64,000 bases of DNA from Halobacteriovorax sp. JY17 (GTDB taxonomy: Bacteria; Bdellovibrionota; Bacteriovoracia; Bacteriovoracales; Bacteriovoracaceae), in NCBI RefSeq assembly GCF_002753895.1, contig NZ_NJER01000001.1, forward strand, positions 1,240,910-1,304,909, in the 5' to 3' direction. This document shows positions 9,838-18,648 of this stretch, one piece after another. The position numbers were made by a program, and so were the translations under genes. The notes beneath the pieces are model-generated. The model saw nothing but the letters and a program-made list of their open reading frames with translations, was not told where the DNA came from and did no database searches. Each line of letters starts with the position of its first letter. Position 1 is the stretch's first letter.

Positions 9838-11159
9838 CCAAGAGCTCCATTAAATTTCTTTGTTCCAATGTAACCAATAAAGACTCGGTACGCCCCTAGC
9901 GCTATGAGTCCAAGCCATATGGTTAAAAGGTTTTCACTATAGAATGAATATATAATAAACGGCAGGAAAGAAAAAATAAAGCCGTAGAATATTTGTCTTC
10001 TAACAAAATCAAATCTCCCAAGCCCAAAGAGAAGTCCATCATAAACATAAGTAGCACATAAGAAGATCTGAGAGAGAGCAAGATAAGGCCACACCTTAGA
10101 AATAATATCTAAGACTAACTCGTCCTCTGTAAAAATCCGAAGAAGTTTATTCTCAAAAAAGAAGTAAGTAAGAGCAAAAGAAACTCCAAAGAAAAGAGAA
10201 AGTTTTAAGAGATTCTTCTTCATAAGAGTAAAGCTCTTAAAGTCTTTAGTCGCTTGAAACTTTGCCGCTAAAATATTTCCGCTTAAAGCAAGCCCATCAG
10301 TTAGAAAAGAAGAGAAAAGCCAAAACTCTAAAAGTATTTGATGGGAGGCAAGAGAAGCATGCCCGAGTCTTGCCGCACTCTTAGTACAGAGAAAGAAACT
10401 CCCCGTAAGAATAATTGAACGGCAAAACATATTGAGAGAGTTTCTTCCAAAACTCATAACTTCTCCTCTTAGAGGAGAGCCTACCAATTTTCTAACTTGA
10501 ATTTCCCTTATTCTTAGCACAAAAAGAAGAGCTAAGAGCGCTGTAAAAATAGCTCCTATAACGGAGCCCCACGCAACCGCAGAGAGTCCAATATTTGTAT
10601 GATAGAGTAAGTACCAAGAGAGCCCAGAGTTTATGATTGTTGAAAAAGCAATGAGTATGAAACACACTTTAACTCTTTCAAATCCACGAAGTATTGAGAT
10701 TAAAGTTCCGCCCAGAATTAAAAATGGTTGACCAATAAGCCTCACATGAAAGTATGAAAGAGCGAGGGGCTTAAGCTCTCCCCTGGCCCCTACAAAATCA
10801 AATAAAGGACTACTACAAAAGTATAAAATCAATGAAGAGAAAACTCCAACGACGAGCGAGAGAAGTAGAGCGACTTTCACCCTACCATGTAATTGCTCAC
10901 TATTTTCAAGAGAGTAGGCTTCGCTCACCGATTGAATTGAGGTGTGAATAAGAAAGTTAAAAACCCAAGTGAAAGAGCTTAGAATCACCACCCCTAGAGA
11001 AAGCGCCGCCAACCAGGTGGTATTCATATTTCCAATAAGGGCCGTATCAATAATTCCAGTTACTGGCTCAAGCAGGGAGCCAAAGATATTTGGAAGAGAG
11101 AAAAAGAAAAGCCCACCTAAGGTGAGCTTAATTCCACTTGAATTTAACTTACTACTCAT
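9834..11159 (-). CDS. MATE family multidrug/metabolite exporter
   Basis: A 441-residue protein with about twelve membrane segments in two similar halves, as in Na+- or H+-driven MATE (DinF/NorM-like) exporters. The N-terminal half shows PNIFGSLLEPVTGIIDTALIG near residues 24-43, a family signature. The substrate is unknown. With the NQR sodium pump encoded next door, sodium coupling is plausible but not shown. It overlaps both neighbours by 1-4 bases in the channel/SirB/MATE/methyltransferase operon. Confidence 0.9.
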   Translation of the reverse strand: MSSKLNSSGIKLTLGGLFFFSLPNIFGSLLEPVTGIIDTALIGNMNTTWLAALSLGVVILSSFTWVFNFLIHTSIQSVSEAYSLENSEQLHGRVKVALLLSLVVGVFSSLILYFCSSPLFDFVGARGELKPLALSYFHVRLIGQPFLILGGTLISILRGFERVKVCFILIAFSTIINSGLSWYLLYHTNIGLSAVAWGSVIGAIFTALLALLFVLRIREIQVRKLVGSPLRGEVMSFGRNSLNMFCRSIILTGSFFLCTKSAARLGHASLASHQILLEFWLFSSFLTDGLALSGNILAAKFQATKDFKSFTLMKKNLLKLSLFFGVSFALTYFFFENKLLRIFTEDELVLDIISKVWPYLALSQIFLCATYVYDGLLFGLGRFDFVRRQIFYGFIFSFLPFIIYSFYSENLLTIWLGLIALGAYRVFIGYIGTKKFNGALG

Positions 11160-11512
11160 TAAAGAGGCTTATTAACCGCAAAGTAAATAGCTATAAAGAA
11201 TAATGTAACGAGTCCCCAAAAAGCTTTTGGCTTAATATCTTTTGATAATCTCTTCGCAAGCACTGGTCCTGCAATTGCAATAATAAGCCAGATCATCATT
11301 TTAATCATAACCCATCCAGGAAAACCTTCCCCGTGTGAAACTCCCATACGAGCGAGTAGGCCCATTCCTGAAACAAGTATTAATAAACTTGTAATTCCTG
11401 TAATAATTTTAATGTGCTTTGGCTGAGTAGAGTAATAACCTACAGCAAGTCCTGCAACAGTTAATAGAATACAGAGAATGTGAATCACTTTGTACACTTC
11501 GTAAGAGATCAT
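11159..11512 (-). CDS. SirB-like four-helix membrane protein
   Basis: A 117-residue protein of four predicted membrane helices. The pattern is KVIHILCILLTVAGLAVGYY at the N-terminus, a short GISHGEGFPGW-like loop (VSHGEGFPGWVMIKMMIW near residues 57-74), and a final helix ending AVNKPL. This resembles the SirB2/SirB family, whose function is unclear. His11 and His59 could be ligands or channel residues. Its stop overlaps the MATE start by one base. Confidence 0.6.
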   Translation of the reverse strand: MISYEVYKVIHILCILLTVAGLAVGYYSTQPKHIKIITGITSLLILVSGMGLLARMGVSHGEGFPGWVMIKMMIWLIIAIAGPVLAKRLSKDIKPKAFWGLVTLFFIAIYFAVNKPL

Positions 11513-11533
11513 AGAGTTTCCTTTTCTTTCAGT

Positions 11534-11977
11534 TTATTTCTTATCGTTTTGATCTAGATTATCGACGATATTTTTCAACTCTTCAACAGATTTAGAGATT
11601 TGTTCTTCCTCTGTAGAGATTCCTCTATAAAGTCCTCTAAAGCGCTTAGCGTAATCACCGAGAACTGCATTGGCAAAGAGAGCTGTATAAATAGCAAACA
11701 TAGCGGTTCCAAGGAGCATTAGTAGAATTCCAAAGACCTTTCCTGGAACCGTGACTGGCACAACATCTCCGTAGCCCACAGAAGTCACTGTTGAAAAACA
11801 CCACCAAATAGCATCCATAAAGTGATTCAGATTAGGGTTAACCCCTTTTTCAATAAAGAAAATGATTCCCGAACAAAAGAAGATAAAGAGATTTCCTATT
11901 ACGGTTAAGCCAATAAATTCAACAGAAGTGACTAGTTCAAAAATTCTCTTAAAAATGATTTTATTACTATTGGTCAC
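11534..11977 (-). CDS. Two-helix potassium channel
   Basis: A 147-residue protein with two membrane helices (about 22-42 and 78-105) around a pore loop with the K+ selectivity filter TSVGYGD at residues 65-71. That is the minimal KcsA-like pore architecture. A short cytoplasmic acidic tail follows, with no RCK or cyclic-nucleotide domain. The start is GTG at 11977, behind a purine-rich AGGAAAAGAGAG. It is the first gene of a five-gene operon and may set membrane potential or K+ flux in a marine cell. Confidence 0.88.
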   Translation of the reverse strand: MTNSNKIIFKRIFELVTSVEFIGLTVIGNLFIFFCSGIIFFIEKGVNPNLNHFMDAIWWCFSTVTSVGYGDVVPVTVPGKVFGILLMLLGTAMFAIYTALFANAVLGDYAKRFRGLYRGISTEEEQISKSVEELKNIVDNLDQNDKK

Positions 11978-12022
11978 AATTGCTCTCTTTTCCTAATTTG
12001 TTTTGTTAAGTAAAATAGTAAT

Positions 12023-12766
12023 ATGGGACTAACAGACAATTCAAAGAAAAAAGACAACAAGGTATATCGCGGTGCATACAAATACCTACGAAATACAAAT
12101 ATTTACTGCGAAGAGAATTTCGAAGTTTTTAAAGAAAAGAGTGACTCAAGTATGCTCTTTCAAAGTCAGGTCATCTCGCGAACTTCTACCGGTGAAGTTT
12201 TAAATATTACTGTCGACTTCAAAATCAATAAAGATTATATCCCTACTCTTGTTATTATTAATAAGGTTCTAGGAAATGATAATGTTGTAGAGACCTTCTC
12301 CTTTAATAGTAAGAATAATACGATTAAGTACACTTTTGAAAATGCTACTGATTCTAAGAGCGTTGTTTTAAATACAACTCCAAAATTCTTTATCTCCACG
12401 CCTGCAGTTTGCACAAGCATGCTCTATCTTCGTTCAAAGAAGTTTGACCCAACAGGAAAGAATATCTACAACGTTCTCTCTAGTTCAAATCAGTGGAGCT
12501 TTGAGAATGAACCAGAGTTTAATGCAATCACAGTTAGGCGCATGAATCAGTCAAGCGAGACAAAGACGATTGATGGCAATAGTGTTCAAGGAGTCGATTA
12601 TAAAATTGAGGAGCAGGCCGACAGTGATGAATACGACAAGACAACACCAAATCTCCGATGTTTTGTCAGCCAACACGTGACTATCCCCTACTTCCTAGAA
12701 GACGGGCACGGAACAAAAATTGAAATCAAATACCTAAATAATCTCTCTGAACGAGAACTCGACTAA
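12023..12766 (+). CDS. Hypothetical protein
   Basis: A 247-residue, probably cytoplasmic protein with no signal peptide and no membrane helix. It starts with a Lys/Asp-rich segment (KKKDNKVYRGAYKYL) and appears beta-rich, with alternating polar and hydrophobic strands and many Asn, Ser and Thr. No family was recognised. It is transcribed divergently from the K+ channel operon, 45 bases away, and its stop codon is followed within five bases by a palindromic repeat. Confidence 0.7.
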   Translation: MGLTDNSKKKDNKVYRGAYKYLRNTNIYCEENFEVFKEKSDSSMLFQSQVISRTSTGEVLNITVDFKINKDYIPTLVIINKVLGNDNVVETFSFNSKNNTIKYTFENATDSKSVVLNTTPKFFISTPAVCTSMLYLRSKKFDPTGKNIYNVLSSSNQWSFENEPEFNAITVRRMNQSSETKTIDGNSVQGVDYKIEEQADSDEYDKTTPNLRCFVSQHVTIPYFLEDGHGTKIEIKYLNNLSERELD

Positions 12767-12770
12767 CCCC

Positions 12771-12861
12771 AAAAGGTACCACGTACCTAATGTTATGAGG
12801 TTTGCGTCGAAGCCTCTTAATTGACTCAGTACTCATAACGTAAGGTACGTGGTACCTTACG
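12771..12861. repeat. GGTACCACGTACC nested palindromic element (complete)
   Basis: The left half (12771-12799) is identical to 1298-1326. The right half is its imperfect inverted copy. Three nested pairings are visible: a left hairpin AGGTAC/GTACCT with a CAC loop; an outer stem GTTATGAG (12792-12799) with CTCATAAC (12832-12839); and a right hairpin (12839-12861) with perfect 10-bp arms around a GTG loop. It lies between convergent genes and includes the TAA stop of the minus-strand gene at 12857. A REP- or MITE-like unit is the simplest reading; it could also end transcription from both sides. Confidence 0.75.
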
Positions 12862-13387
12862 GGCCCTTACATGACTTTTGCAATTCGTAGTTCTTACTTA
12901 AGGCCTTTTGAACAAAACGGCAGGCCAGCGTAATATTAAACTTCGGCTTTAGGACTTCTTTCTCTAATAAGCGACTTGCTTCCACAATATTATCTTCAAG
13001 TTTAGTAGTAACTTCCGGGGAACATCCATCCGCTTCGATATAAGGGGAGACAATACTTATCGCTCTCTCTTCTTTTAAATTTGAATCAAGAGAAAGATTC
13101 AAACCTTCAGCAACTTTCTCTAACGTGCAGAATTTAAATTTCTCTCGCTTTAGATACGTTAATACACTTTCAATATTTTCATTTTTGCAAACCTCATCGT
13201 AATCGTAAACATTTCCAACGAAACCTATAAAATCCTTATCATTATTTAGCTCATAGAAATACTGCTCTCCATAGGTCGATAACATGTCTTTAAGTTTAAA
13301 AGTTGCAGCAAACGAAGCCCCTTCAGTACAACTTACAGACCAAGCATTAGTTGATATTAAAAAGAATAGAATGATTAATTTCTTCAT
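12857..13387 (-). CDS. Secreted protein of unknown function
   Basis: A 176-residue protein starting MKKLIILFFLISTNAWS, a clear signal peptide probably cut near ...NAWS-VSC. The mature part has six cysteines (for example CTEG, VCKN, KFCTLE, ADGCSPE), suggesting disulfides in the periplasm. An upstream in-frame ATG at 13408 would add seven residues; I prefer 13387 because it gives a canonical signal peptide, though neither start has a good ribosome site. The stop codon lies inside the palindromic repeat. No family was recognised. Confidence 0.6.
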   Translation of the reverse strand: MKKLIILFFLISTNAWSVSCTEGASFAATFKLKDMLSTYGEQYFYELNNDKDFIGFVGNVYDYDEVCKNENIESVLTYLKREKFKFCTLEKVAEGLNLSLDSNLKEERAISIVSPYIEADGCSPEVTTKLEDNIVEASRLLEKEVLKPKFNITLACRFVQKALSKNYELQKSCKGP

Positions 13388-13510
13388 AGAGAGAGTATAT
13401 ATGAACATAGACTCTCTACAAAGATTCAGCTAGTTGGCGAAAGAGACGCGGCTTAAAAAGTGGTCATATTCCCACGAGAAAAAGAGTAAGTATTACTTTC
13501 ATTGGAATAC

Positions 13511-16402
13511 CTACTGAATAACGAAATCTTTTACTTGCTCACAAGCAGCGTCTAAAGAAGTCCTTTCAATTTGATAGGGCTCCATAAGCTTCAAGAGCTG
13601 TTGCATAGTTCGCCCCTTCCACGAGCGAATTCTTGAATCCACAACAATCACCCCACCAATATCACTCTCTGTTCTAAGAAGACGTCCAAGTTTTTGATGA
13701 AGGGATCTCGTTCTATGAGAAAGATAGTAGTCAGTGAATTCGTTTCCAATATTTGATTCGTAGAAGTCTCTTCTATCTTGAATCACAAGGTCCATTCGAA
13801 GATCAGGAATTTTATCGACAAAGACAAATTGGAGCGCGTCCCCAGGAATATCAATTCCCTCCCCAAATGATTCCATTCCAAGAAGAATTCCAGACTCAGA
13901 ATTTTTAAAATCTTCTACAACATTATTTCCCATCCCCTGAATAAAGAGTGGAATCTCCCCATCAAATTCTTCAAGGAGAAGCTCTCTAGCGACTTCAAAT
14001 CTTGAACGAGCTGAAAAGAGCAAAAGACTTCGACCTTTAAGATCTCTAATTAACTTTGAAACCTTCTTGAGCGTCTGTGGCACAAAACTCTTATCCCAAA
14101 TAGGAAGAGTATCATCACAGAGAAAAACCTTTGTCTTATTCTTATAATCAAATGTCGCCGGAAGATAGAAGCCAGACTTAAACCTTCTCTCAGGCTCTAG
14201 GTATGAGTAACCTGTCGCCCACTCAATACCACGGCTTCCCTGATCACCTTTATCATTTCCAAGAGTCGCCGAAGTAAAGACAACCGAATCAGAAATTTCA
14301 AGAAGACCTTGATGAAGGACTTTTCCGACATTCACAGGCGATGCACTCACACTTAATCCATACTCTCCGTGATACTTTAAAGACTTTGTATAGCCCTCTT
14401 TTTCAACAGGTTGATCAAGTGCGACTTCAAGAGCTTTTTGAACATCATCTAGAACTCCCACAAATTTTTCAAATCGCGTAAAGGCCACAATTTGATTTTC
14501 ATCTGTAAGCTCTTTCACGTCCCATCTCGAATGATATGGTAATAAGTAATTATTAAGGTTCGTAATAATAAAACGAATAGAATCGAGATGATTATAAATA
14601 GCCATTCCCAATTCATCTGTTCTCTTTCTATTGATCATCGGAGCTTCATTCCAGAATATATCGGTATACTTTGGACGCTTTTTAAAATAGCTCTCAACCA
14701 CAGTCGGCAAACCATTTAGATGGTCTTGGAGAAGTTGTTGAGTATTAGTGATCTCGCCTCTGATATTAGTTATAACAGACGTACTCTCACCTTCAGTTGT
14801 TTCATGTTGAGCAAGTAGGTAGAAGAGTGAGCCAATTCCCTGGGAATGAATGAGTGCCTTATTTAGAGAATTTAAATCTGCTTCTGTGACTTCATAAGTG
14901 AATGCACTCGTTGTCTCACCTTCAACCTTATGAGCTTCGTCTACAACTACATAGGCCGGTCTTGGAAAACTTCTAGGCCATGAAAACATTAGAGCGTGAT
15001 TTCCAATGATAATATTAGCATCTTTCGCTTCTCTTAGTCCTTTTATGTAAGAGCAGTCTCCCTTGAATGGACAACTCTGTCCCGTACAAGATCTAAAATC
15101 TACTGTGATATCATTTTCTTTCGTGGAGAAATCTTCAATCTTTCTCTTCATTACAAAGGGAAGGTCTCCTCTCGTAATTTGATCATCAACATGCGCTCTT
15201 GAGTTATAGAAGAACACTAGATCAAAGAACATATCCGTATACTTTTCTTTAAAGTCTTTTGTATTTGTCAGTAAGTCTTCTTCCTCAACACTTTGCCTAA
15301 AGAGAAGTTCACAGAGATGATTTCCAGATCCAATAAGTTGCCTTACTTTCAACTCATCATCATTGAGTCCAAGAAGTTTTCTAAGCTGAGGAACATCTTT
15401 TGAAACCGCCTGATGTTGGAGCGTCTTGGTTCCTGTGGCCACTAGGACTTGCTTTTGTTCAGAGAGAGCAAAGAGGGCCGAAGGAATGAGATACCCTAAC
15501 GTCTTCCCTGTTCCTGTTGGCGCTTGAATGAGCGAGTGAATTTTATTCTTAAATGACTGCCCCACTCTTAAGGCCAATGTTTCCTGAGATTCTCTATAGC
15601 GATAAAACGGTGTCTTTTGCTTTACGCTTTCTTCGTCTCTAAAAATATTTTTAATATTATCACCGCTAAAGTCGAGAGAGAATAACTTCTCACCAGCGTC
15701 GATTTTTTCATTTACAGGATGAAGAGTTTGCCAAGCAATATCACAGTGAGAATCCAGCTCAAGCTCTACACTCTCAGCAAGTTCTAAGAGTTCATCATCA
15801 CTTAGACAGAAGAATTTATAATACCAGTAATCAGTTAAATTATATTTCTTAAATAAGCTATCCACTGTGGCCTGTAGAGCAGTATCTTTTCTAACAGTCG
15901 CAACGGCAACAAGGAGAACTTTTAAAAGATCTACTGAATCTTGAAAACCTCTATGCTCTTCACTATCGGCAATTTTCCAATCACAAATAAAGTTCTCTAA
16001 TTTAAGCGAAGACATATTTGGAAAAAGAAGAGACAGAAAGTAGAGACTGTCTTCATAACTTTCTCTTCCTGAACCATCATCAATCTTTGCGAAATGATCG
16101 CTTAGAAACGATCTTTCAAATTCAGCATTATGAGCAATCAAATGATGACCGAAGACATCCATAACTTCCGGAGAAACAACCTGCCAGCTCGGCGCATTTA
16201 TAAGCATTTTAGAGTCAATGCCTGTGAGCTTCTTTATAAATTGAGAGAGCTTTCCGTCGTATTGAACAAGAGAGCTATACTTTCTAATAAGAGTTGTTCC
16301 CTCATACTGAAGATAGCCTACGTCAATAATTTGATCGTAACTTGGATCAATCCCCGTTGTTTCAATATCAATTACTGCCCAACGCCCAAGAGGATGTGTC
16401 AT
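13511..16402 (-). CDS. dinG: Exonuclease-DinG type Fe-S helicase fusion
   Basis: A 963-residue protein. The N-terminal DnaQ-like 3'-5' exonuclease domain shows VIDIETTG near residues 10-17, HNAEFERSFL near 90 and HRGFQDSVDLL near 150 (DEDDh pattern). The C-terminal part is an XPD/DinG helicase with Walker A APTGTGKT near 295, a DEAH box (VVDEAHKVE), and a Cys set (HLC, then CTGQSCPFKGDC) fitting the 4Fe-4S cluster. The family unwinds DNA 5'-3' and acts on R-loops and stalled forks. ATG at 16402 is chosen over a TTG at 16414 because TTGGAG is the ribosome site and would lie on top of that TTG. Confidence 0.9.
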   Translation of the reverse strand: MTHPLGRWAVIDIETTGIDPSYDQIIDVGYLQYEGTTLIRKYSSLVQYDGKLSQFIKKLTGIDSKMLINAPSWQVVSPEVMDVFGHHLIAHNAEFERSFLSDHFAKIDDGSGRESYEDSLYFLSLLFPNMSSLKLENFICDWKIADSEEHRGFQDSVDLLKVLLVAVATVRKDTALQATVDSLFKKYNLTDYWYYKFFCLSDDELLELAESVELELDSHCDIAWQTLHPVNEKIDAGEKLFSLDFSGDNIKNIFRDEESVKQKTPFYRYRESQETLALRVGQSFKNKIHSLIQAPTGTGKTLGYLIPSALFALSEQKQVLVATGTKTLQHQAVSKDVPQLRKLLGLNDDELKVRQLIGSGNHLCELLFRQSVEEEDLLTNTKDFKEKYTDMFFDLVFFYNSRAHVDDQITRGDLPFVMKRKIEDFSTKENDITVDFRSCTGQSCPFKGDCSYIKGLREAKDANIIIGNHALMFSWPRSFPRPAYVVVDEAHKVEGETTSAFTYEVTEADLNSLNKALIHSQGIGSLFYLLAQHETTEGESTSVITNIRGEITNTQQLLQDHLNGLPTVVESYFKKRPKYTDIFWNEAPMINRKRTDELGMAIYNHLDSIRFIITNLNNYLLPYHSRWDVKELTDENQIVAFTRFEKFVGVLDDVQKALEVALDQPVEKEGYTKSLKYHGEYGLSVSASPVNVGKVLHQGLLEISDSVVFTSATLGNDKGDQGSRGIEWATGYSYLEPERRFKSGFYLPATFDYKNKTKVFLCDDTLPIWDKSFVPQTLKKVSKLIRDLKGRSLLLFSARSRFEVARELLLEEFDGEIPLFIQGMGNNVVEDFKNSESGILLGMESFGEGIDIPGDALQFVFVDKIPDLRMDLVIQDRRDFYESNIGNEFTDYYLSHRTRSLHQKLGRLLRTESDIGGVIVVDSRIRSWKGRTMQQLLKLMEPYQIERTSLDAACEQVKDFVIQ

Positions 16403-16509
16403 GTGTGTCTCCAAAAATAACTTCAGTTTGTGTGCTATAAATGCTTATAGATATTGGCAATATCATCATTTTATTTTAGTCTGTGAAGCTTAAATGACAA
16501 GGAAAGCTT

Positions 16510-16896
16510 ATGAACACAGCGCCAATTTTTCAAATTCAATCGATTTTGATTCTATCTCTTATGATATTGGGTATTTACCTTAGAAGAAAAAGAAAGACTC
16601 ACGTAAAAATAATGTCAGCCGTCATTATTTGGGATATCCTACTTATATTACAAATTGAACTAACAAGAAGCGCCATAGCAAAAGCTGTCCAAGTTATGAC
16701 TAACCCTTGGATGCTTAAAGTTCATCTCTTCTTCGCAATTGGTTCAGTTGTGCTATATATACTAATGATTATCACAGGAAGAAAGCTTCTCTCTGGAGAT
16801 ATCAAAATCAGACCAAAGCATAAAACCCTTGGTTGGACAACGTTAGTATTTAGAATTTTAACACTTGTGACGAGCTACTGGGCCGTTTCAAGATAA
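16510..16896 (+). CDS. DUF420-like four-helix membrane protein
   Basis: A 128-residue protein with four predicted helices (about 10-24, 35-52, 70-88, 106-124) separated by basic loops. Histidines in KVHLFFAIG (near residue 73) and PKHKTLGW (near 101) recall the DUF420 family of small, possibly haem- or copper-linked membrane proteins. The ribosome site AAGGAA sits in the loop of an AAGCTT/AAGCTT inverted repeat just before the ATG. It is followed at 15 bases by bolA and probably heads that operon, which adds nothing certain about its role. Confidence 0.6.
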   Translation: MNTAPIFQIQSILILSLMILGIYLRRKRKTHVKIMSAVIIWDILLILQIELTRSAIAKAVQVMTNPWMLKVHLFFAIGSVVLYILMIITGRKLLSGDIKIRPKHKTLGWTTLVFRILTLVTSYWAVSR

Positions 16897-16911
16897 GCAA
16901 TAGGAATACAT

Positions 16912-17166
16912 ATGAATTTTGAAGAATTAACAGCTCTTATACAATCAAATATCGAAGACGCAAAAGTTCAGATCACGGATCTAACTGGCTCTCAAGATCA
17001 CTTAGGGCTACTAGTGGTAAGTGATGTATTTGCAGGAAAGATGCTTATTCAACAACACCAAATGATTATGGATATTTTAAAAGAAAAACTAAAACAAGAA
17101 ATTCATGCAGTTCAAATTAAGACAATGACTCATGAACAAGCGAATACTCAAGGTATTCAACTATAA
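16912..17166 (+). CDS. bolA: BolA family protein
   Basis: An 84-residue protein with the BolA fold pattern: VQITDLTGSQDHLGLLVVSDVFAGKMLIQQHQMI, then a C-terminal HAVQIKTMTHEQA. The invariant FxGKxxxxQHQ segment is seen as VFAGKMLIQQHQ near residues 38-49. BolA proteins bind a shared 2Fe-2S cluster with CGFS glutaredoxins and act in iron-sulfur trafficking. The next gene, 10 bases on, is exactly such a glutaredoxin, which supports the call. Confidence 0.9.
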   Translation: MNFEELTALIQSNIEDAKVQITDLTGSQDHLGLLVVSDVFAGKMLIQQHQMIMDILKEKLKQEIHAVQIKTMTHEQANTQGIQL

Positions 17167-17176
17167 GGAGTTAATT

Positions 17177-17569
17177 ATGAGCAATGATAATCCATTTAAT
17201 ATTTTAGGTTCAGATAAAGTACCACAAGAGGGAGCAACGGCCGTAACAGAAACGAGTGCAGCAAGTGACCTTAACGAAAGAATCAAGGCACTAATTGGTT
17301 CAAGTGATATCTTTCTCTTTATGAAAGGAAATGCGGCCATGCCACAGTGTGGTTTCTCTGCCAACTCAATAGCAATTCTTGATGCACTTAATGTTAAGTA
17401 CAATACTTTTGATATTCTTTCAGATATGGATATCAGACAAGGTGTAAAAGAATTTTCAAATTGGCCAACGTACCCACAACTCTACTTCAAGGGACAACTT
17501 GTTGGTGGAAACGATATCATTACAGAGATGTATCACTCAGGTGATCTAGCTCAAGTTCTTGGAGCGTAA
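17177..17569 (+). CDS. grxD: Monothiol CGFS glutaredoxin (Grx4/GrxD type)
   Basis: A 130-residue protein with active-site PQCGFS (Cys58), plus WPTYPQLYFKGQLVGGNDI near residues 94-112, all typical of Grx4 proteins that carry and transfer 2Fe-2S clusters. The first 30 residues are an unstructured-looking extension (NPFNILGSDKVPQEGATAV) not found in short GrxD proteins. Start ATG 17177 is set by AAGGAG six bases upstream. It pairs with the adjacent BolA protein for cluster transfer or iron sensing. Confidence 0.93.
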   Translation: MSNDNPFNILGSDKVPQEGATAVTETSAASDLNERIKALIGSSDIFLFMKGNAAMPQCGFSANSIAILDALNVKYNTFDILSDMDIRQGVKEFSNWPTYPQLYFKGQLVGGNDIITEMYHSGDLAQVLGA

Positions 17570-17776
17570 GTGAAAAAATTTGAAGATCTAGCAGAATGGT
17601 CACCAAAGAAAATGAGAACTCTTAGAAACAATCTAAATAATAGATTGGAAAGTTATAAGACCTCGGGAGATAATGCAAAACCTCTCCAGACAAGTCACGC
17701 TCTCTACGGTCTTTCAGAAGAAGGCTGTCAAGAGCTCCTAAAGAAAGTCACAAAACTTTTAAAGACACAAAAATAA
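17570..17776 (+). CDS. Small basic hypothetical protein
   Basis: A 68-residue protein starting at GTG directly after the glutaredoxin stop, with GGAG six bases upstream inside that gene. It is rich in Lys and Leu, with a helical N-terminal EWSPKKMRTLRNNLNNRLESY and a C-terminal EEGCQELLKKVTKLLKTQK. No family was recognised. Its position as the last gene of the DUF420-bolA-grxD operon, before a strong terminator, argues that it is expressed. Confidence 0.6.
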   Translation: MKKFEDLAEWSPKKMRTLRNNLNNRLESYKTSGDNAKPLQTSHALYGLSEEGCQELLKKVTKLLKTQK

Positions 17777-17782
17777 AATAAG

Positions 17783-17808
17783 AAGGGAGCATTTAGCTCC
17801 CTTTTTTT
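17783..17808. terminator. Bidirectional intrinsic terminator
   Basis: Arms GGGAGC (17785-17790) and GCTCCC (17796-17801) enclose ATTTA. A T7 run follows on the plus strand, and an A-rich stretch precedes it, giving U's on the minus strand. It separates the bolA/grxD operon from the convergent yebC gene. Confidence 0.85.
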
Positions 17809-17816
17809 ATTCCTAC

Positions 17817-18566
17817 CTACTCTTCCAACATCGATTCATCAAACTCACAATTATGATAAACCTTTTGAACATCGTCGTTATCTTCTAAGACATCAATTAA
17901 CTTCATGAAAGTTGGGATATGTTTTGGATCGAGCTCTTTATTAGTAGTAGCAATTCTTTCAAGCCCCGCCTCCGTGGCCTCAATTCCAAGTTCAGAAAGT
18001 TTATTAGATGCATTACCAAAGTCTTCCATTGCCGTGGTGACAACGATGAACTCTTCATTTTCAAAGTCCACATCCTCAGCTCCACCGTCAATCATCTCCA
18101 TTAGAAAGTCATCATTTTCCATCTGAACTTTAGACTTTTCAATCGAGAAAATTCCTTTGCGCTCAAAAATAAATTGTAAGCACCCATCCTTTCCAAGAGA
18201 TCCATTATACTTATTAAATGCAGCTCTTACAGAAGAGACTGTTCTTGTATTATTATCAGTGGCCGTTTCAACGAAGACAGCGACACCATCTGGTCCGTAA
18301 CCTTCAAAAGTTGTTTCGACGTAATCGTCTCCCCCAACGCCTGCGGCCTTATCTATCGCTCTTTGAATGGTATCTTTTGGAAGATTTTGTCCTCTCGCAT
18401 TTTGAAGAGCAAGGCGAAGACGTGGATTCATTTCAGGATCGGAACCACCACCAGTTTTCACTGCGACAGTTATTTCTTTAATTAATTTTGTGAAGATCTT
18501 TCCTCTCTTCGCATCTTGGGCACCCTTTCTATGTCTAATATTCGCCCATTTACTATGTCCTGCCAT
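17817..18566 (-). CDS. yebC: YebC/PmpR family protein
   Basis: A 249-residue protein with the hallmark start MAGHSKWANIRHRKGAQDAKRGK and RLALQNARGQNLPKDTIQRAIDKA near residues 50-73. Length is typical of the family. It was annotated as a transcription regulator (PmpR), and more recent work links YebC proteins to helping ribosomes through difficult stretches such as proline runs. An AGGAG ribosome site precedes the ATG. It appears to be a single-gene unit. Confidence 0.95.
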   Translation of the reverse strand: MAGHSKWANIRHRKGAQDAKRGKIFTKLIKEITVAVKTGGGSDPEMNPRLRLALQNARGQNLPKDTIQRAIDKAAGVGGDDYVETTFEGYGPDGVAVFVETATDNNTRTVSSVRAAFNKYNGSLGKDGCLQFIFERKGIFSIEKSKVQMENDDFLMEMIDGGAEDVDFENEEFIVVTTAMEDFGNASNKLSELGIEATEAGLERIATTNKELDPKHIPTFMKLIDVLEDNDDVQKVYHNCEFDESMLEE

Positions 18567-18648
18567 AGTTAATACTCCTAAGTATATTTAAATAACTTTA
18601 GGATACTAGCAAGAATGAGACGAAAGGAAAACTGAGAGGAGATCGAAA

